From the NCBI GenBank assembly GCA_934276695.1, contig CAKQTF010000037.1, positions 1-8,230 of the forward strand: a stretch of DNA of 8,230 nucleotides, in the 5' to 3' direction. The DNA is from an uncultured Spirochaetales bacterium (GTDB lineage Bacteria; Spirochaetota; Spirochaetia; Sphaerochaetales; Sphaerochaetaceae). Under the pieces are notes generated by a model, which searched no databases, was not told the DNA's origin, and worked only from the letters and a program-made list of their open reading frames with translations. Positions 1-6,340 of this stretch are shown here, piece after piece; position 1 is the stretch's first letter, and each line of letters starts with the position of its first letter. Both the position numbers and the translations under genes were made by a program.

Positions 1-132
1 GCAAGAAATATTCCTTATCTGCACGTTCTTGCTTACGATAAGCTTTCCGCAAAGGAGCTCCTTTATGGAAGGAAGATTATCGTTCTCAAGGGAGCAGCTT
101 CAAATCTTAATGATTTCTACGGTGAGAACTAA
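1..132 (+). CDS. rplD: 50S ribosomal protein L4, C-terminal fragment (cut by window edge)
   Basis: The window opens in frame 1 with 43 codons followed by TAA at 130-132. The peptide begins ARNIPYLHVL and ends NLNDFYGEN. It matches the C-terminal tail of L4: a short strand (IPYLHVLAYDKLSAKELL) corresponding to the family's 'RNI..V.VL.....NVYDLL' segment, followed by a strand like 'K.VITK.AL..LE..' (here KIIVLKGAASNLNDFY). L4 is an early 23S rRNA-binding protein whose extended loop, not visible here, helps form the peptide exit tunnel. In E. coli it also represses the S10 operon, but the leader where that happens lies upstream and cannot be assessed. The position immediately before rplW is canonical and supports the call. 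The missing N-terminus is purely a window effect. Confidence 0.93.
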   Translation, partial: ARNIPYLHVLAYDKLSAKELLYGRKIIVLKGAASNLNDFYGEN

Positions 133-136
133 GGAG
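131..136 (+). promoter_or_regulatory. Shine-Dalgarno site for rplW, fused to the rplD stop codon
   Basis: AAGGAG starts within the rplD TAA and lies 7 bases before the rplW ATG, giving a TAAGGAG stop/ribosome-binding unit. The same arrangement recurs after rpsQ, rplE and rpsH, with TAGGAG variants after rplB, rplN, rpsN and rplR. It suggests that a ribosome terminating on one gene sits directly over the next initiation site. Confidence 0.85.
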
Positions 137-143
137 CAGAGAG

Positions 144-446
144 ATGAGAGCAGACAGAGTAATCATTGAACCGATTTTAAGTGAAAAGTCAAATATCGCT
201 AGAGAGAGCGAGTGCAAGAAGTATACTTTCCGCGTTGATGCTCAGGCTAATAAGTATGAGATCATGGCTGCTGTAAAGGAGCTTTTCAAAGTGGATTGCA
301 AGTCTTGCAATGTAATGAATGTTGGCGGAAAGCCAAAGTTCTCCAGAGGTAAGGGTGGCTATATTCAGGGCTACACTCCATCTTGGAAGAAAGCAATTGT
401 AACCTTGGCCAAAGGACAGTCCATTTCGGCCATTGAAGGCGTATAA
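144..446 (+). CDS. rplW: 50S ribosomal protein L23
   Basis: The 100-residue product has the usual L23 length. The N-terminal 'IIEPILSEKS' (residues 7-16) is the family signature. Glu14 in this motif corresponds to the conserved glutamate that docks trigger factor and SRP at the tunnel exit in E. coli (established for the family). The middle 'YEIMAAVKELFKV' helix and the C-terminal 'WKKAIVTLAKGQ' (81-92) are also typical. The loop between them (about 61-80) is glycine-rich and less basic than in many homologues. The ATG start is set by AAGGAG at 131-136 with 7-base spacing. L23 binds 23S rRNA domain III and rims the exit of the peptide tunnel. It lies 11 bases after rplD and 15 before rplB. 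Confidence 0.98.
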   Translation: MRADRVIIEPILSEKSNIARESECKKYTFRVDAQANKYEIMAAVKELFKVDCKSCNVMNVGGKPKFSRGKGGYIQGYTPSWKKAIVTLAKGQSISAIEGV

Positions 447-461
447 GGGAGAATAGGAAAG

Positions 462-1286
462 ATGGCTCTTAAGAATTATAAACCAAATACTCCTGGTCTC
501 CGCCAGAGAACTACTCTTGTTAGATCTGAAGTAACTACTGACAGACCTGAGAAGTCTCTTACCACAAGCCTTCCATCAAAGGCCGGCCGTGATACCTTCG
601 GACGTGTCAGCGTAAGAAGACGTGGCGGCGGTCACAAGAGAGCTTACAGAATTATTGATTTCAAGCGTAATAAGTATGGTGTACCTGGAACTGTGAAGAC
701 CATTGAATATGATCCAAACAGAAGCGTTAATATCGCACTAGTATTCTATGCTGATGGTGAAAAGCGCTATATTCTTGCACCTAAGGGAATTGCTGTTGGT
801 ACTCAGGTCGTTTCTGGTCCAAAGGCACCTCTTACAGTAGGCAATGCTCTTCCACTGAAGAACATTCCCCTCGGACTTGATGTCCATAATGTCGAGCTCA
901 ACCTCGGCCGCGGTGGACAGCTTGTTAGAAGCGCAGGCCTCAGTGCAACTGTAATAGCAAAGGAAGGAGACTATGTAACACTCCGCTTACCTTCAGGTGA
1001 GATGAGAATGGTCTTCGGAGAGTGCTATGCGACTATTGGTGTTCTTGGTAATGAAGATCACATGAACATCTCTCTTGGTAAGGCTGGTGCTTCGAGGCAT
1101 CTTGGCTGCAGACCAAAAGTCAGAGGTGTTGTAATGAACCCAATTGATCATCCACATGGAGGTGGTGAAGGTAAGACCGCAGCAGGCCGTCATCCAGTTA
1201 CTCCATGGGGTAAGCCGACCAAGGGTGCTAAGACTCGTTCTAAGAAGAAGCCTTCCAACAGTTTCATTGTTAAGAAGCGCAAGTAG
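462..1286 (+). CDS. rplB: 50S ribosomal protein L2
   Basis: At 274 residues this is full length (E. coli 273). Visible blocks include GGGHKR (55-60), [11 protein letters not shown] (83-93), YILAPKG (103-109), [18 protein letters not shown] (142-159) and the C-terminal DHPHGGGEG (229-237) followed by [13 protein letters not shown]2 is a primary 23S rRNA-binding protein needed for subunit association and peptidyl-transferase function. The histidine-rich DHPHGGGEG loop reaches toward the catalytic centre and is intact. One oddity is Arg53 in 'VRRRGGGHK', where the family usually has His (RH.GGGHK). Ribosome-binding candidates are AAGGGAG (445-451, 10-base spacing) and AGGA (455-458). The gene ends with two in-frame stops, TAG TAG, at 1284-1289. 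Confidence 0.99.
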   Translation: MALKNYKPNTPGLRQRTTLVRSEVTTDRPEKSLTTSLPSKAGRDTFGRVSVRRRGGGHKRAYRIIDFKRNKYGVPGTVKTIEYDPNRSVNIALVFYADGEKRYILAPKGIAVGTQVVSGPKAPLTVGNALPLKNIPLGLDVHNVELNLGRGGQLVRSAGLSATVIAKEGDYVTLRLPSGEMRMVFGECYATIGVLGNEDHMNISLGKAGASRHLGCRPKVRGVVMNPIDHPHGGGEGKTAAGRHPVTPWGKPTKGAKTRSKKKPSNSFIVKKRK

Positions 1287-1298
1287 TAGGAGTAGAAA

Positions 1299-1571
1299 AT
1301 GGCAAGGTCAATTAAGAAAGGCCCTTTTATTGAAGCTAGTCTTCTTAAGAGGGTTGAGGCATCAAACAATGCTGGTCAGAAGCAGATGATCAAGACCTAC
1401 TCTCGTAGTTCAACAATCATCCCAGAGATGGTAGGATTCACAATCTCTGTATATAACGGCAAGACTTGGGTACCTGTATTCGTAACAGAGAACCTGGTAG
1501 GCCACAAGCTCGGTGAGTTTGCACCTACCCGCACATTCCGTGGTCATGCATCTGACAAGAAGTCGAAGTAG
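1299..1571 (+). CDS. rpsS: 30S ribosomal protein S19
   Basis: The 90-residue product is close to the E. coli length of 92. It starts [10 protein letters not shown], the family's N-terminus, and carries [18 protein letters not shown] (38-55), [26 protein letters not shown] (58-83) and a lysine-rich tail. S19 forms a complex with S13 in the 30S head, near the A-site tRNA and the inter-subunit bridges. The segment [13 protein letters not shown] resembles spirochaete S19 proteins, where E. coli has TWSRRSTIFPNM; this comparison is from memory. The start is supported by AGGAG at 1288-1292, 6 bases upstream and overlapping the second stop of rplB. It ends in tandem TAG TAG at 1569-1574. Confidence 0.98.
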   Translation: MARSIKKGPFIEASLLKRVEASNNAGQKQMIKTYSRSSTIIPEMVGFTISVYNGKTWVPVFVTENLVGHKLGEFAPTRTFRGHASDKKSK

Positions 1572-1582
1572 TAGGTAATAGA

Positions 1583-1945
1583 ATGGAAACTAAGAAAGGT
1601 TATAAAGCAATTGCTAAGTACGAAATGGTTTCTCCTTCAAAAGTTCGTCCTGTAGCAGATTTAGTCAGAGGAAAGAACTATGTTGAAGCAGTTGCCATCC
1701 TTGAAGCAATGCCACAGAAGGGCGCAAGGCTTATTCTGAAAGTTCTCAAGTCCGCAGGTGCAAACGCTCTGGACAGAAACAAGAAGCTTGATGAAGAGTC
1801 TCTCTACGTTTCTGAGCTTAAGGTTGATGACGGTCCTCGTCTAAAGAGAGTCTGGGCTCGTTCTCATGGAAAGCGTGATATCCTTCTCAGAAGAATGTCA
1901 CACATCACTGTCGTAGTAGACGAGAAAGCAAAGGTGGGCAAATAA
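1583..1945 (+). CDS. rplV: 50S ribosomal protein L22
   Basis: The 120-residue product is slightly longer than the 110 residues of E. coli. Recognisable blocks are AKYEMVSPSKVRPVADLVRGK (11-31), the helix with A..IL..MP.KGA..I.KVLKSA.ANA, and the C-terminal hairpin DGPRLKRVWARSHGKRDILLRRMSHITVVV (83-112). L22 binds 23S rRNA, and its long beta-hairpin lines the peptide exit tunnel beside L4. Hairpin deletions in other bacteria give macrolide resistance; here no deletion is evident, but the tip reads RSHGKRD where a basic RA(K/R)GRAD-like motif is usual. The ribosome-binding site is weak (AGG at 1573-1575, 7-base spacing), so coupling to rpsS termination probably matters. The rpsC start follows its stop after one base. 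Confidence 0.98.
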   Translation: METKKGYKAIAKYEMVSPSKVRPVADLVRGKNYVEAVAILEAMPQKGARLILKVLKSAGANALDRNKKLDEESLYVSELKVDDGPRLKRVWARSHGKRDILLRRMSHITVVVDEKAKVGK

Positions 1946-1946
1946 C

Positions 1947-2651
1947 ATGGGACAGAAAGTTAATCCAATAGGTCTTAGACTCGGCGTCAACAAGACTTGG
2001 AAGAGTAAGTGGTATGTTAATCCAAAAGAGTATGCAGATACTCTTCATGAGGATCTGGTTCTGAGAAAGGCTTTCCTCGCTTGTCCTGAGGTTTCTGGTG
2101 CAGAGATCAGTGATGTTGAGATTATCCGTAAGCCACAGCGTGTCACTCTTATAGTTGCAACAGCTCGTCCTGGTATCATCATCGGTGCTAAGGGTGCAAA
2201 TGTTGAGAAGCTTGCAGAGAAGATGCAGAAGCTTACAGAGAAGAAGGTCCAGATAAAGATCAAGGAAATCAAGAAGGCTGAATGTGATGCACAGCTTGTT
2301 GCTCAGAATATCGCTAAGCAGCTTGAGAACCGCGGTGCTTTCAGACGTGCAATGAAGAATGCAATCTCCAGAGCAATGGCTGGTGGCGTTCAGGGAATCA
2401 AGATCAAGTGCTCTGGCAGACTCGGCGGTGCAGAAATTGCAAGAACCGAATGGATGAAGGAAGGTAGAATCCCTCTTCATACACTCCGCTCTAATATTGA
2501 TTACGGCTTCGCAACTGCAAATACTTCATTTGGCGCAATCGGCGTTAAAGTCTGGGTATTCAATGGTGAGATCTACGATCATGCTAAGGCAGATGATGAT
2601 ACCATTGGTTCAACAGTGAAGAAGAAGACCGAATCAGAGGTAAGAGGTTAA
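1947..2651 (+). CDS. rpsC: 30S ribosomal protein S3
   Basis: The 234-residue product matches the family length (E. coli 233). It starts [13 protein letters not shown], the S3 signature. A type-II KH domain follows, with IIIGAKG carrying its GxxG as GAKG at 80-83. The C-terminal domain shows FRRAMKNA (132-139), [14 protein letters not shown] (156-169), [12 protein letters not shown] and [10 protein letters not shown]. Arg133, Arg134 and Lys137 align with the residues of E. coli S3 at the mRNA entry channel that support helicase activity. Ribosome binding is by AAGGTGG at 1931-1937, inside the end of rplV with 9-base spacing, indicating tight coupling. It ends with tandem stops TAA TAG (2649-2654). 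A 191-codon open frame on the opposite strand is a shadow of this gene. Confidence 0.99.
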   Translation: MGQKVNPIGLRLGVNKTWKSKWYVNPKEYADTLHEDLVLRKAFLACPEVSGAEISDVEIIRKPQRVTLIVATARPGIIIGAKGANVEKLAEKMQKLTEKKVQIKIKEIKKAECDAQLVAQNIAKQLENRGAFRRAMKNAISRAMAGGVQGIKIKCSGRLGGAEIARTEWMKEGRIPLHTLRSNIDYGFATANTSFGAIGVKVWVFNGEIYDHAKADDDTIGSTVKKKTESEVRG

Positions 2652-2655
2652 TAGC

Positions 2656-3072
2656 ATGCTTAGTCCAAAAAGAATAAAGTTCAGAAAAAAGCAGCGCGGA
2701 ACACGTGATGCAGTAGCTCATAGAGGCAATACAATTGCTTTCGGTGAGTATGGCCTGATGGCACTTGAGCCACTTTGGATTACCAACCGTCAGATTGAGG
2801 CAGCCAGAGTTGCAATGACTCGTCACGTAAAGCGTGGTGGTAAGGTGTGGATCCGTATCTTCCCTGATATGCCATACACAAAGAAGCCAGCAGAGACAAG
2901 ACAGGGTAACGGTAAGGGTGCCCCAGAGGGATGGGTAGCAGTAGTAAAGACCGGTGCAATAATGTTTGAGATGGGTGGTATTGATGAGAATCTCGCTAGA
3001 GAGGCTCTTACTCTCGCAGCATCAAAGCTTCCGATCAAGACGAAGTTCGTCGTCCGCTCAGAGATGGAGTAA
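2656..3072 (+). CDS. rplP: 50S ribosomal protein L16
   Basis: The 138-residue product is full length (E. coli 136). Family blocks are [15 protein letters not shown] at the N-terminus, [11 protein letters not shown] (29-39), [30 protein letters not shown] (42-71), TKKPAETR (75-82) and [18 protein letters not shown] near the end. L16 sits near the A-site tRNA elbow and the peptidyl-transferase centre and is a late assembly protein. The near-invariant RMGKGKG loop reads RQGNGKG here (82-88), with Gln83 and Asn85 as departures. Arg82 aligns with the arginine hydroxylated by a 2-oxoglutarate oxygenase in E. coli. Its Shine-Dalgarno site is AAGAGG (2642-2647), 8 bases upstream within the end of rpsC. 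The gap from rpsC is 4 bases. Confidence 0.98.
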   Translation: MLSPKRIKFRKKQRGTRDAVAHRGNTIAFGEYGLMALEPLWITNRQIEAARVAMTRHVKRGGKVWIRIFPDMPYTKKPAETRQGNGKGAPEGWVAVVKTGAIMFEMGGIDENLAREALTLAASKLPIKTKFVVRSEME

Positions 3073-3075
3073 GGT

Positions 3076-3282
3076 ATGAAAAAATCATATAAGGAACTCA
3101 GTTACAAAGAGCTGGTCGCCGAGCGCGATAAGCTCAGAAAGGATCTCGTTGATCTGAGAATGCAGAAGGTGCTTGGTCATCTTGATAATCCAATGGCACT
3201 CAGAAACACAAGAAGGGATATCGCTCGTCTTAATACAAGAATCCATGCAGAAGACATCGGACTCAATAAGACATCTAAGTAA
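3076..3282 (+). CDS. rpmC: 50S ribosomal protein L29
   Basis: This 68-residue protein forms the two long antiparallel helices typical of L29: [25 protein letters not shown] (8-32), then a turn (LGHLDNP), then [20 protein letters not shown] (41-60). The LR..RR.IARL.T pattern is the family signature. L29 sits beside L23 at the tunnel exit, close to where SRP and the translocon dock. The GHLDNP turn is a pattern I associate with spirochaete L29 proteins. The start lies 3 bases after the rplP stop, and the ribosome-binding GGAG (3066-3069, 6-base spacing) is formed by the last codons of rplP, so translation is probably coupled. Confidence 0.97.
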   Translation: MKKSYKELSYKELVAERDKLRKDLVDLRMQKVLGHLDNPMALRNTRRDIARLNTRIHAEDIGLNKTSK

Positions 3283-3296
3283 GAGAGGCATAGGAA

Positions 3297-3548
3297 ATGG
3301 AAGCTAGAAAGAAAAGAATGACAGGTCTGGTAGTAAGTGACAAGATGGACAAGACCATTGTTGTTGAAGTTGCTAACAGAACCCTTCACCCGCTTTACAA
3401 GAAGTATGTTATCTCTACAAAGAAGCTTAAGGCTCACGACGAGAAGAATGATGCTCACGTAGGTGATACAGTACGTGTTGTAGAATGCCGCCACCTCAGC
3501 AAGGATAAGTGCTGGCGTCTTGAAGAAGTCGTCGCTAGAGCACGCTAA
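3297..3548 (+). CDS. rpsQ: 30S ribosomal protein S17
   Basis: The 83-residue product matches E. coli S17 (84). It is an OB-fold protein with [19 protein letters not shown] (7-25), HPLYKKYV (31-38), [37 protein letters not shown]. The S-K-x-K-x-W motif near residues 68-73 is the family signature, here SKDKCW with Cys72. S17 is a primary 16S rRNA binder in the 30S body. Its Shine-Dalgarno site is GAGAGG (3283-3288), 8 bases upstream. In E. coli this gene ends the S10 operon. Here rplN begins after only 11 bases, so the S10 and spc groups appear fused into one transcription unit. Confidence 0.98.
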   Translation: MEARKKRMTGLVVSDKMDKTIVVEVANRTLHPLYKKYVISTKKLKAHDEKNDAHVGDTVRVVECRHLSKDKCWRLEEVVARAR

Positions 3549-3559
3549 GGAGAAATGTC

Positions 3560-3925
3560 ATGGTACAGATGCAGACTTATTTGAATGTAGCAGACAACAG
3601 CGGTGCAAAGCGCGTGCAGTGCATCAAAGTTCTCGGTGGCAGCCATAGATATGTTGCTGGAATCGGTGACATAATTGTTGTTGCAGTAAAGGACGCTCTT
3701 CCGAATGGCGCTATTAAGAAAGGCGACGTTCTGAAGGCTGTAGTCGTTCGTACTAAGAAGGAATACCGCAGACCTGACGGTACCTATATCAGGTTCGATG
3801 ACAACGCTTGCGTTATCATTGATGCCAACAATAACCCACGCGGTAAGCGTATTTTTGGACCAGTCGCACGTGAATTACGTGAAGGTTACATGAAGATCGT
3901 TTCACTCGCACCGGAAGTGTTGTAG
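3560..3925 (+). CDS. rplN: 50S ribosomal protein L14
   Basis: The 121-residue product is close to E. coli L14 (123). It shows the highly conserved [15 protein letters not shown] (5-19), [10 protein letters not shown] (21-30), [22 protein letters not shown] (53-74), [10 protein letters not shown] and the C-terminal [23 protein letters not shown]14 lies at the subunit interface, contacts 16S helix 14 in bridge B8, and is the docking site of the silencing factor RsfS. The ATG at 3560 is chosen over the ATG at 3555, which is out of frame. AAGGAG at 3547-3552 gives 7-base spacing and overlaps the rpsQ stop. In E. coli this is the first spc-operon gene. Confidence 0.99.
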   Translation: MVQMQTYLNVADNSGAKRVQCIKVLGGSHRYVAGIGDIIVVAVKDALPNGAIKKGDVLKAVVVRTKKEYRRPDGTYIRFDDNACVIIDANNNPRGKRIFGPVARELREGYMKIVSLAPEVL

Positions 3926-3934
3926 GAGTTTAGC

Positions 3935-4234
3935 ATGAGACTGAAGAAAGATGACACAGTCAAGATCATTGCCGGAAAGGACAAGGGCCTTACCGGTAAG
4001 ATCGTCAAGATCGACCCAGTGAATGAGAGGGTCGTGGTCCAGGGTGCTAATATGGTCAAGAAGACCATGAAGAAAAAGAATGCTCAGGATAAGGGCGGCA
4101 TCATGGAAATTGAGGCTCCAATCCACGTTTCAAACGTTGCTCTCGTTTCAAAAGGCGGAGTATCAAAGGTTGGATACAAGATTGAGAACGGAAAGAAAGT
4201 ACGTTTTGCAAAGAAGACAGGTGAGGTTCTATAA
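3935..4234 (+). CDS. rplX: 50S ribosomal protein L24
   Basis: The 99-residue product has an N-terminal KOW motif, [19 protein letters not shown] (9-27), followed by [14 protein letters not shown] (30-43) and the family's [18 protein letters not shown] (54-71), ending with a basic strand. L24 is one of the two proteins that initiate 50S assembly, binding 23S domain I, and is later found at the tunnel exit. Ribosome binding is by AGGAG at 3924-3928, which begins inside the rplN TAG stop, with 6-base spacing. The stop TAA shares its last A with the rplE start codon (TAATG), a classic translational-coupling overlap. Confidence 0.98.
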   Translation: MRLKKDDTVKIIAGKDKGLTGKIVKIDPVNERVVVQGANMVKKTMKKKNAQDKGGIMEIEAPIHVSNVALVSKGGVSKVGYKIENGKKVRFAKKTGEVL

Positions 4235-4236
4235 TG
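4219..4236 (+). promoter_or_regulatory. rplX-rplE coupling junction: Shine-Dalgarno plus overlapping stop/start (TAATG)
   Basis: AGGTGAGG (4219-4226) lies inside the last rplX codons, 7 bases before the rplE ATG, whose A is also the last base of the rplX TAA. In E. coli the corresponding L24/L5 boundary carries the S8-binding hairpin that represses the spc operon. I cannot identify a convincing copy of that hairpin by eye, so only the coupling is claimed. Confidence 0.75.
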
Positions 4237-4791
4237 TCTGAAGAGAAATTCATTCCTAATTTCAAGAAGAAGTATCTTGAGACAGCTGTTCCTCAGCTCC
4301 AGAAGGAGTTCAATTTCAAGACTCCTATGCAGATTCCTCGTCTGGAGAAAATCACTGTCTCTGTTGGTGTTGGTGAAGCAACAACAAACAAGAAGCTCCT
4401 TGATGCTGCAGTTAAGGAACTTGAGCAGATCACTGGACAGCACGTTGTAAAGACTAAGGCAAGAAAGTCCATCGCAAACTTCAAGGTTCGTGAAGGACAG
4501 GAAATCGGAGCTATGGTTACTCTTCGCGGAGATAACATGTGGTATTTCCTTGAGCGCCTTATCTCAATTGCTCTCCCACGTGTTAAGGACTTTAAGGGTG
4601 TGAATCCTAATGCTTTTGATGGCCATGGAAACTATTCTCTTGGTATTACAGAGCAGATTATTTTCCCTGAAATCGACTACGATAAGATCGAGAGGGTCAG
4701 TGGCCTGAATGTTGCGATTGTCACATCAGCTGCTAATGACGAGCAGGGCTATGCTCTTCTCAAGGCTCTTGGTATGCCTTTTGCAAAGTAA
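4234..4791 (+). CDS. rplE: 50S ribosomal protein L5
   Basis: The 185-residue product is slightly longer than E. coli L5 (179) because of a few extra N-terminal residues. Diagnostic blocks are [15 protein letters not shown] (35-49), [34 protein letters not shown] (66-99), [39 protein letters not shown] (114-152) and a final GMPFAK. L5 binds 5S rRNA and 23S domain V, forming the central protuberance together with L18, which is encoded further downstream. It contacts the P-site tRNA and forms bridge B1b with S13. The start overlaps the end of rplX by one base, consistent with coupled, equimolar synthesis. Confidence 0.99.
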   Translation: MSEEKFIPNFKKKYLETAVPQLQKEFNFKTPMQIPRLEKITVSVGVGEATTNKKLLDAAVKELEQITGQHVVKTKARKSIANFKVREGQEIGAMVTLRGDNMWYFLERLISIALPRVKDFKGVNPNAFDGHGNYSLGITEQIIFPEIDYDKIERVSGLNVAIVTSAANDEQGYALLKALGMPFAK

Positions 4792-4804
4792 GGAGTAGGG
4801 AGAA

Positions 4805-4990
4805 ATGGCAAAGAAGTCTTTAATTGTAAAGTGTCATAGGGATCCAAAGTTCTCAACAAGAAAGTATAATCGTTGCAGAATCTGCGGTCGTCCTCGTGGA
4901 TATATGCGCCAGTTTGATATGTGCAGAGTTTGCTTCAGAAAACTGGCAAATGAAGGTCAGATTCCTGGCGTTACCAAGTCAAGCTGGTAG
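4805..4990 (+). CDS. rpsN: 30S ribosomal protein S14, type Z (zinc-binding, short form)
   Basis: This is the short 61-residue S14 form (sometimes named rpsZ), rather than the 101-residue zinc-free form of E. coli. A complete zinc ribbon is present: CRIC (Cys24, Cys27) and CRVC (Cys40, Cys43). The flanking [18 protein letters not shown] and the C-terminal [11 protein letters not shown] are family hallmarks. S14 assembles late in the 30S head, next to S3 and S19. Bacteria with zinc-type S14 sometimes keep a second, zinc-free copy elsewhere for zinc starvation; this window cannot show whether that is so here. Shine-Dalgarno candidates are AAGGAG (4790-4795, overlapping the rplE stop, 9-base spacing) and AGGGAG (4797-4802, too close). 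Confidence 0.98.
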   Translation: MAKKSLIVKCHRDPKFSTRKYNRCRICGRPRGYMRQFDMCRVCFRKLANEGQIPGVTKSSW

Positions 4991-5002
4991 GAGAGAAGAG
5001 AA

Positions 5003-5401
5003 ATGGCAGTTAGTGATCCAATTGCAGATATGCTGACTAAAATCAGAAATGCTAGTCAGGCAAAGCATGAGAAGGTAGATGTAGCCGCTTCTAATCTTAA
5101 GCTCCAGATCATCAAGATCCTTAAGAATGAGGGTTTCATCAAGAATTTTAAGAAGGTAACAAAGGATGATATTCCATATATCAGAGTATTCCTGAAATAT
5201 GAGGATGATCAGACCCCAGTTATTCATGGTATAGAGCGTGTCTCCACTCCTGGACGCCGTGTATATTGCGGCTATAAGGATATTCCATCTGTTTACAATG
5301 GAATTGGTGTGGTCGTCGTTTCTTCATCTACAGGTGTTATCACAGGCAAGAAGGCCAAGGAAGCACGTGTTGGTGGCGAGCTTATTTGCACAATCTGGTA
5401 A
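5003..5401 (+). CDS. rpsH: 30S ribosomal protein S8
   Basis: The 132-residue product matches the family (about 130). It has an N-terminal [14 protein letters not shown] (4-17), [15 protein letters not shown] (32-46), the [10 protein letters not shown] block (79-88) and C-terminal [33 protein letters not shown]. The S(S/T)S.GV..G..A......GGE core is the part that binds 16S helix 21. S8 is a primary 16S binder needed to fold the central domain. In E. coli it also represses spc-operon translation by binding a mimic in the mRNA; whether that happens here is unknown. AGGAG (4989-4993), part of the rpsN TAG stop, lies 9 bases before the start. Confidence 0.98.
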   Translation: MAVSDPIADMLTKIRNASQAKHEKVDVAASNLKLQIIKILKNEGFIKNFKKVTKDDIPYIRVFLKYEDDQTPVIHGIERVSTPGRRVYCGYKDIPSVYNGIGVVVVSSSTGVITGKKAKEARVGGELICTIW

Positions 5402-5415
5402 GGAGATAGAGAGAT

Positions 5416-5958
5416 ATGTCTAGAATCGGAAGATTACCAGTGGCTATTCCAGCAGGAGTAACTGTAAGTGCAGCAAACAACATAGTTACCGTTAAGGGAC
5501 CAAAAGGCTCTCTTTCTCAGGAGATCAAGCCTGAGATTACAGTTGAGGTAAAGGGTAATGAGGTTGTTGTCTCAAGAGCAAATGACGAAAAGCTTGTTAA
5601 AAGCTATCACGGATTATATCGCCAGCTGATCAACAACATGGTAGAGGGAGTCACAAAGGGTTTTTCCAAGACTCTTGTTATCAATGGTGTTGGTTATAGG
5701 GCAGAGCTTAAGGGCAAGATCCTAGTTCTGGCTCTTGGTTATTCAACAATCATCGAGTACATGATCCCTGAAGGAATCACAATCACAGCCGATGGCCCGT
5801 CAAAGATCACTGTAAGTGGAATTGATAAGGCACAGGTCGGTCAGGTTTGCGCTGAAATCCGTTCTCTTAGAGGACCAGAGCCTTACAAGGGTAAGGGCAT
5901 CAAGTACGAGACCGAGAACATCCGCCGTAAGGTTGGTAAGTCCGGTGGTAAGAAATAA
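5416..5958 (+). CDS. rplF: 50S ribosomal protein L6
   Basis: The 180-residue product is full length (E. coli 177) with the two repeated L6 domains. The first starts [16 protein letters not shown] (2-17) with [10 protein letters not shown] (24-33); the second has [10 protein letters not shown] (91-100) and the C-terminal [26 protein letters not shown]6 binds 23S helix 97 near the sarcin-ricin loop and the GTPase-associated region. The usual LG(Y/F)SHP turn of the second domain reads LGYSTII (107-113), so the conserved His is Thr111. The motif LHG upstream appears as YHG (64-66). Start choice rests on AAGGAG (5400-5405), overlapping the rpsH stop, with 10-base spacing. It lies between rpsH and rplR as in other bacteria. 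Confidence 0.98.
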   Translation: MSRIGRLPVAIPAGVTVSAANNIVTVKGPKGSLSQEIKPEITVEVKGNEVVVSRANDEKLVKSYHGLYRQLINNMVEGVTKGFSKTLVINGVGYRAELKGKILVLALGYSTIIEYMIPEGITITADGPSKITVSGIDKAQVGQVCAEIRSLRGPEPYKGKGIKYETENIRRKVGKSGGKK

Positions 5959-5963
5959 GGCGG
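5957..5963 (+). promoter_or_regulatory. Shine-Dalgarno site deciding the rplR start
   Basis: AAGGCGG overlaps the rplF TAA stop. It lies 9 bases before the ATG at 5973 and 18 before the in-frame ATG at 5982, favouring the upstream start (MNRMIDK...). Confidence 0.6.
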
Positions 5964-5972
5964 CTTAAGATT

Positions 5973-6332
5973 ATGAACAGAATGATTGATAAACAGAGAA
6001 GACAGGCTAAGAGAAAGGCTCATATAAGAAAGTCCATCTCTGGTACTGCCGAGAGACCAAGAATGACTGTATTCAGATCTAACCAGCACATGTATGTACA
6101 GGTTATTGATGATACTGTTGGTCATACTCTTGTCTCCGCCTCAACTGTTGAAGCAGAATACAAGGACCTCAGAAACACTGTTGCTGACGCTGAGAAGCTT
6201 GGCGAGGCTGTAGGAAAGAAGCTCGTAGAGAAGGGTATCAAGACTGTAGTATTTGATCGTAATGGTTATATCTACCACGGTATCGTTAAGAGCATCGCTG
6301 ACGGCGCTAGAAAAGCCGGTGTTGAGTTCTAG
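5973..6332 (+). CDS. rplR: 50S ribosomal protein L18
   Basis: The 119-residue product fits L18 (117 in E. coli). A basic N-terminal arm ([16 protein letters not shown], 7-22) is followed by the conserved [21 protein letters not shown] (27-47), HTLVSAST (51-58), the helix around [16 protein letters not shown] and the C-terminal [29 protein letters not shown]18 binds 5S rRNA, together with L5, and attaches it to 23S rRNA in the central protuberance. The basic arm makes the 5S contacts. An alternative in-frame ATG at 5982 would remove three residues; the chosen start has the better Shine-Dalgarno spacing. It ends in TAG, which is part of the rpsE ribosome-binding site. Confidence 0.97.
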   Translation: MNRMIDKQRRQAKRKAHIRKSISGTAERPRMTVFRSNQHMYVQVIDDTVGHTLVSASTVEAEYKDLRNTVADAEKLGEAVGKKLVEKGIKTVVFDRNGYIYHGIVKSIADGARKAGVEF

Positions 6333-6340
6333 GAGCAAGT

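Noticed and set aside
1144..1389. A plus-strand open frame of 81 codons bridging rplB and rpsS
   Set aside because: It is out of frame with two certain genes, and its Arg/Leu/Ser-rich product is a frame-shifted reading of them.
1905..2480. A 191-codon open frame on the minus strand opposite rpsC
   Set aside because: It lies wholly opposite the ends of rplV and rpsC, which are unmistakable. Its translation is a Leu/Ser/Cys-rich low-complexity product expected from the antisense of Lys-, Glu- and Ala-rich codons. No plausible ribosome-binding site or family match was seen.
4084..4443. A 119-codon minus-strand open frame opposite rplX/rplE
   Set aside because: Antisense shadow spanning a gene junction, with cysteine- and leucine-rich composition typical of such shadows and no recognisable domain.
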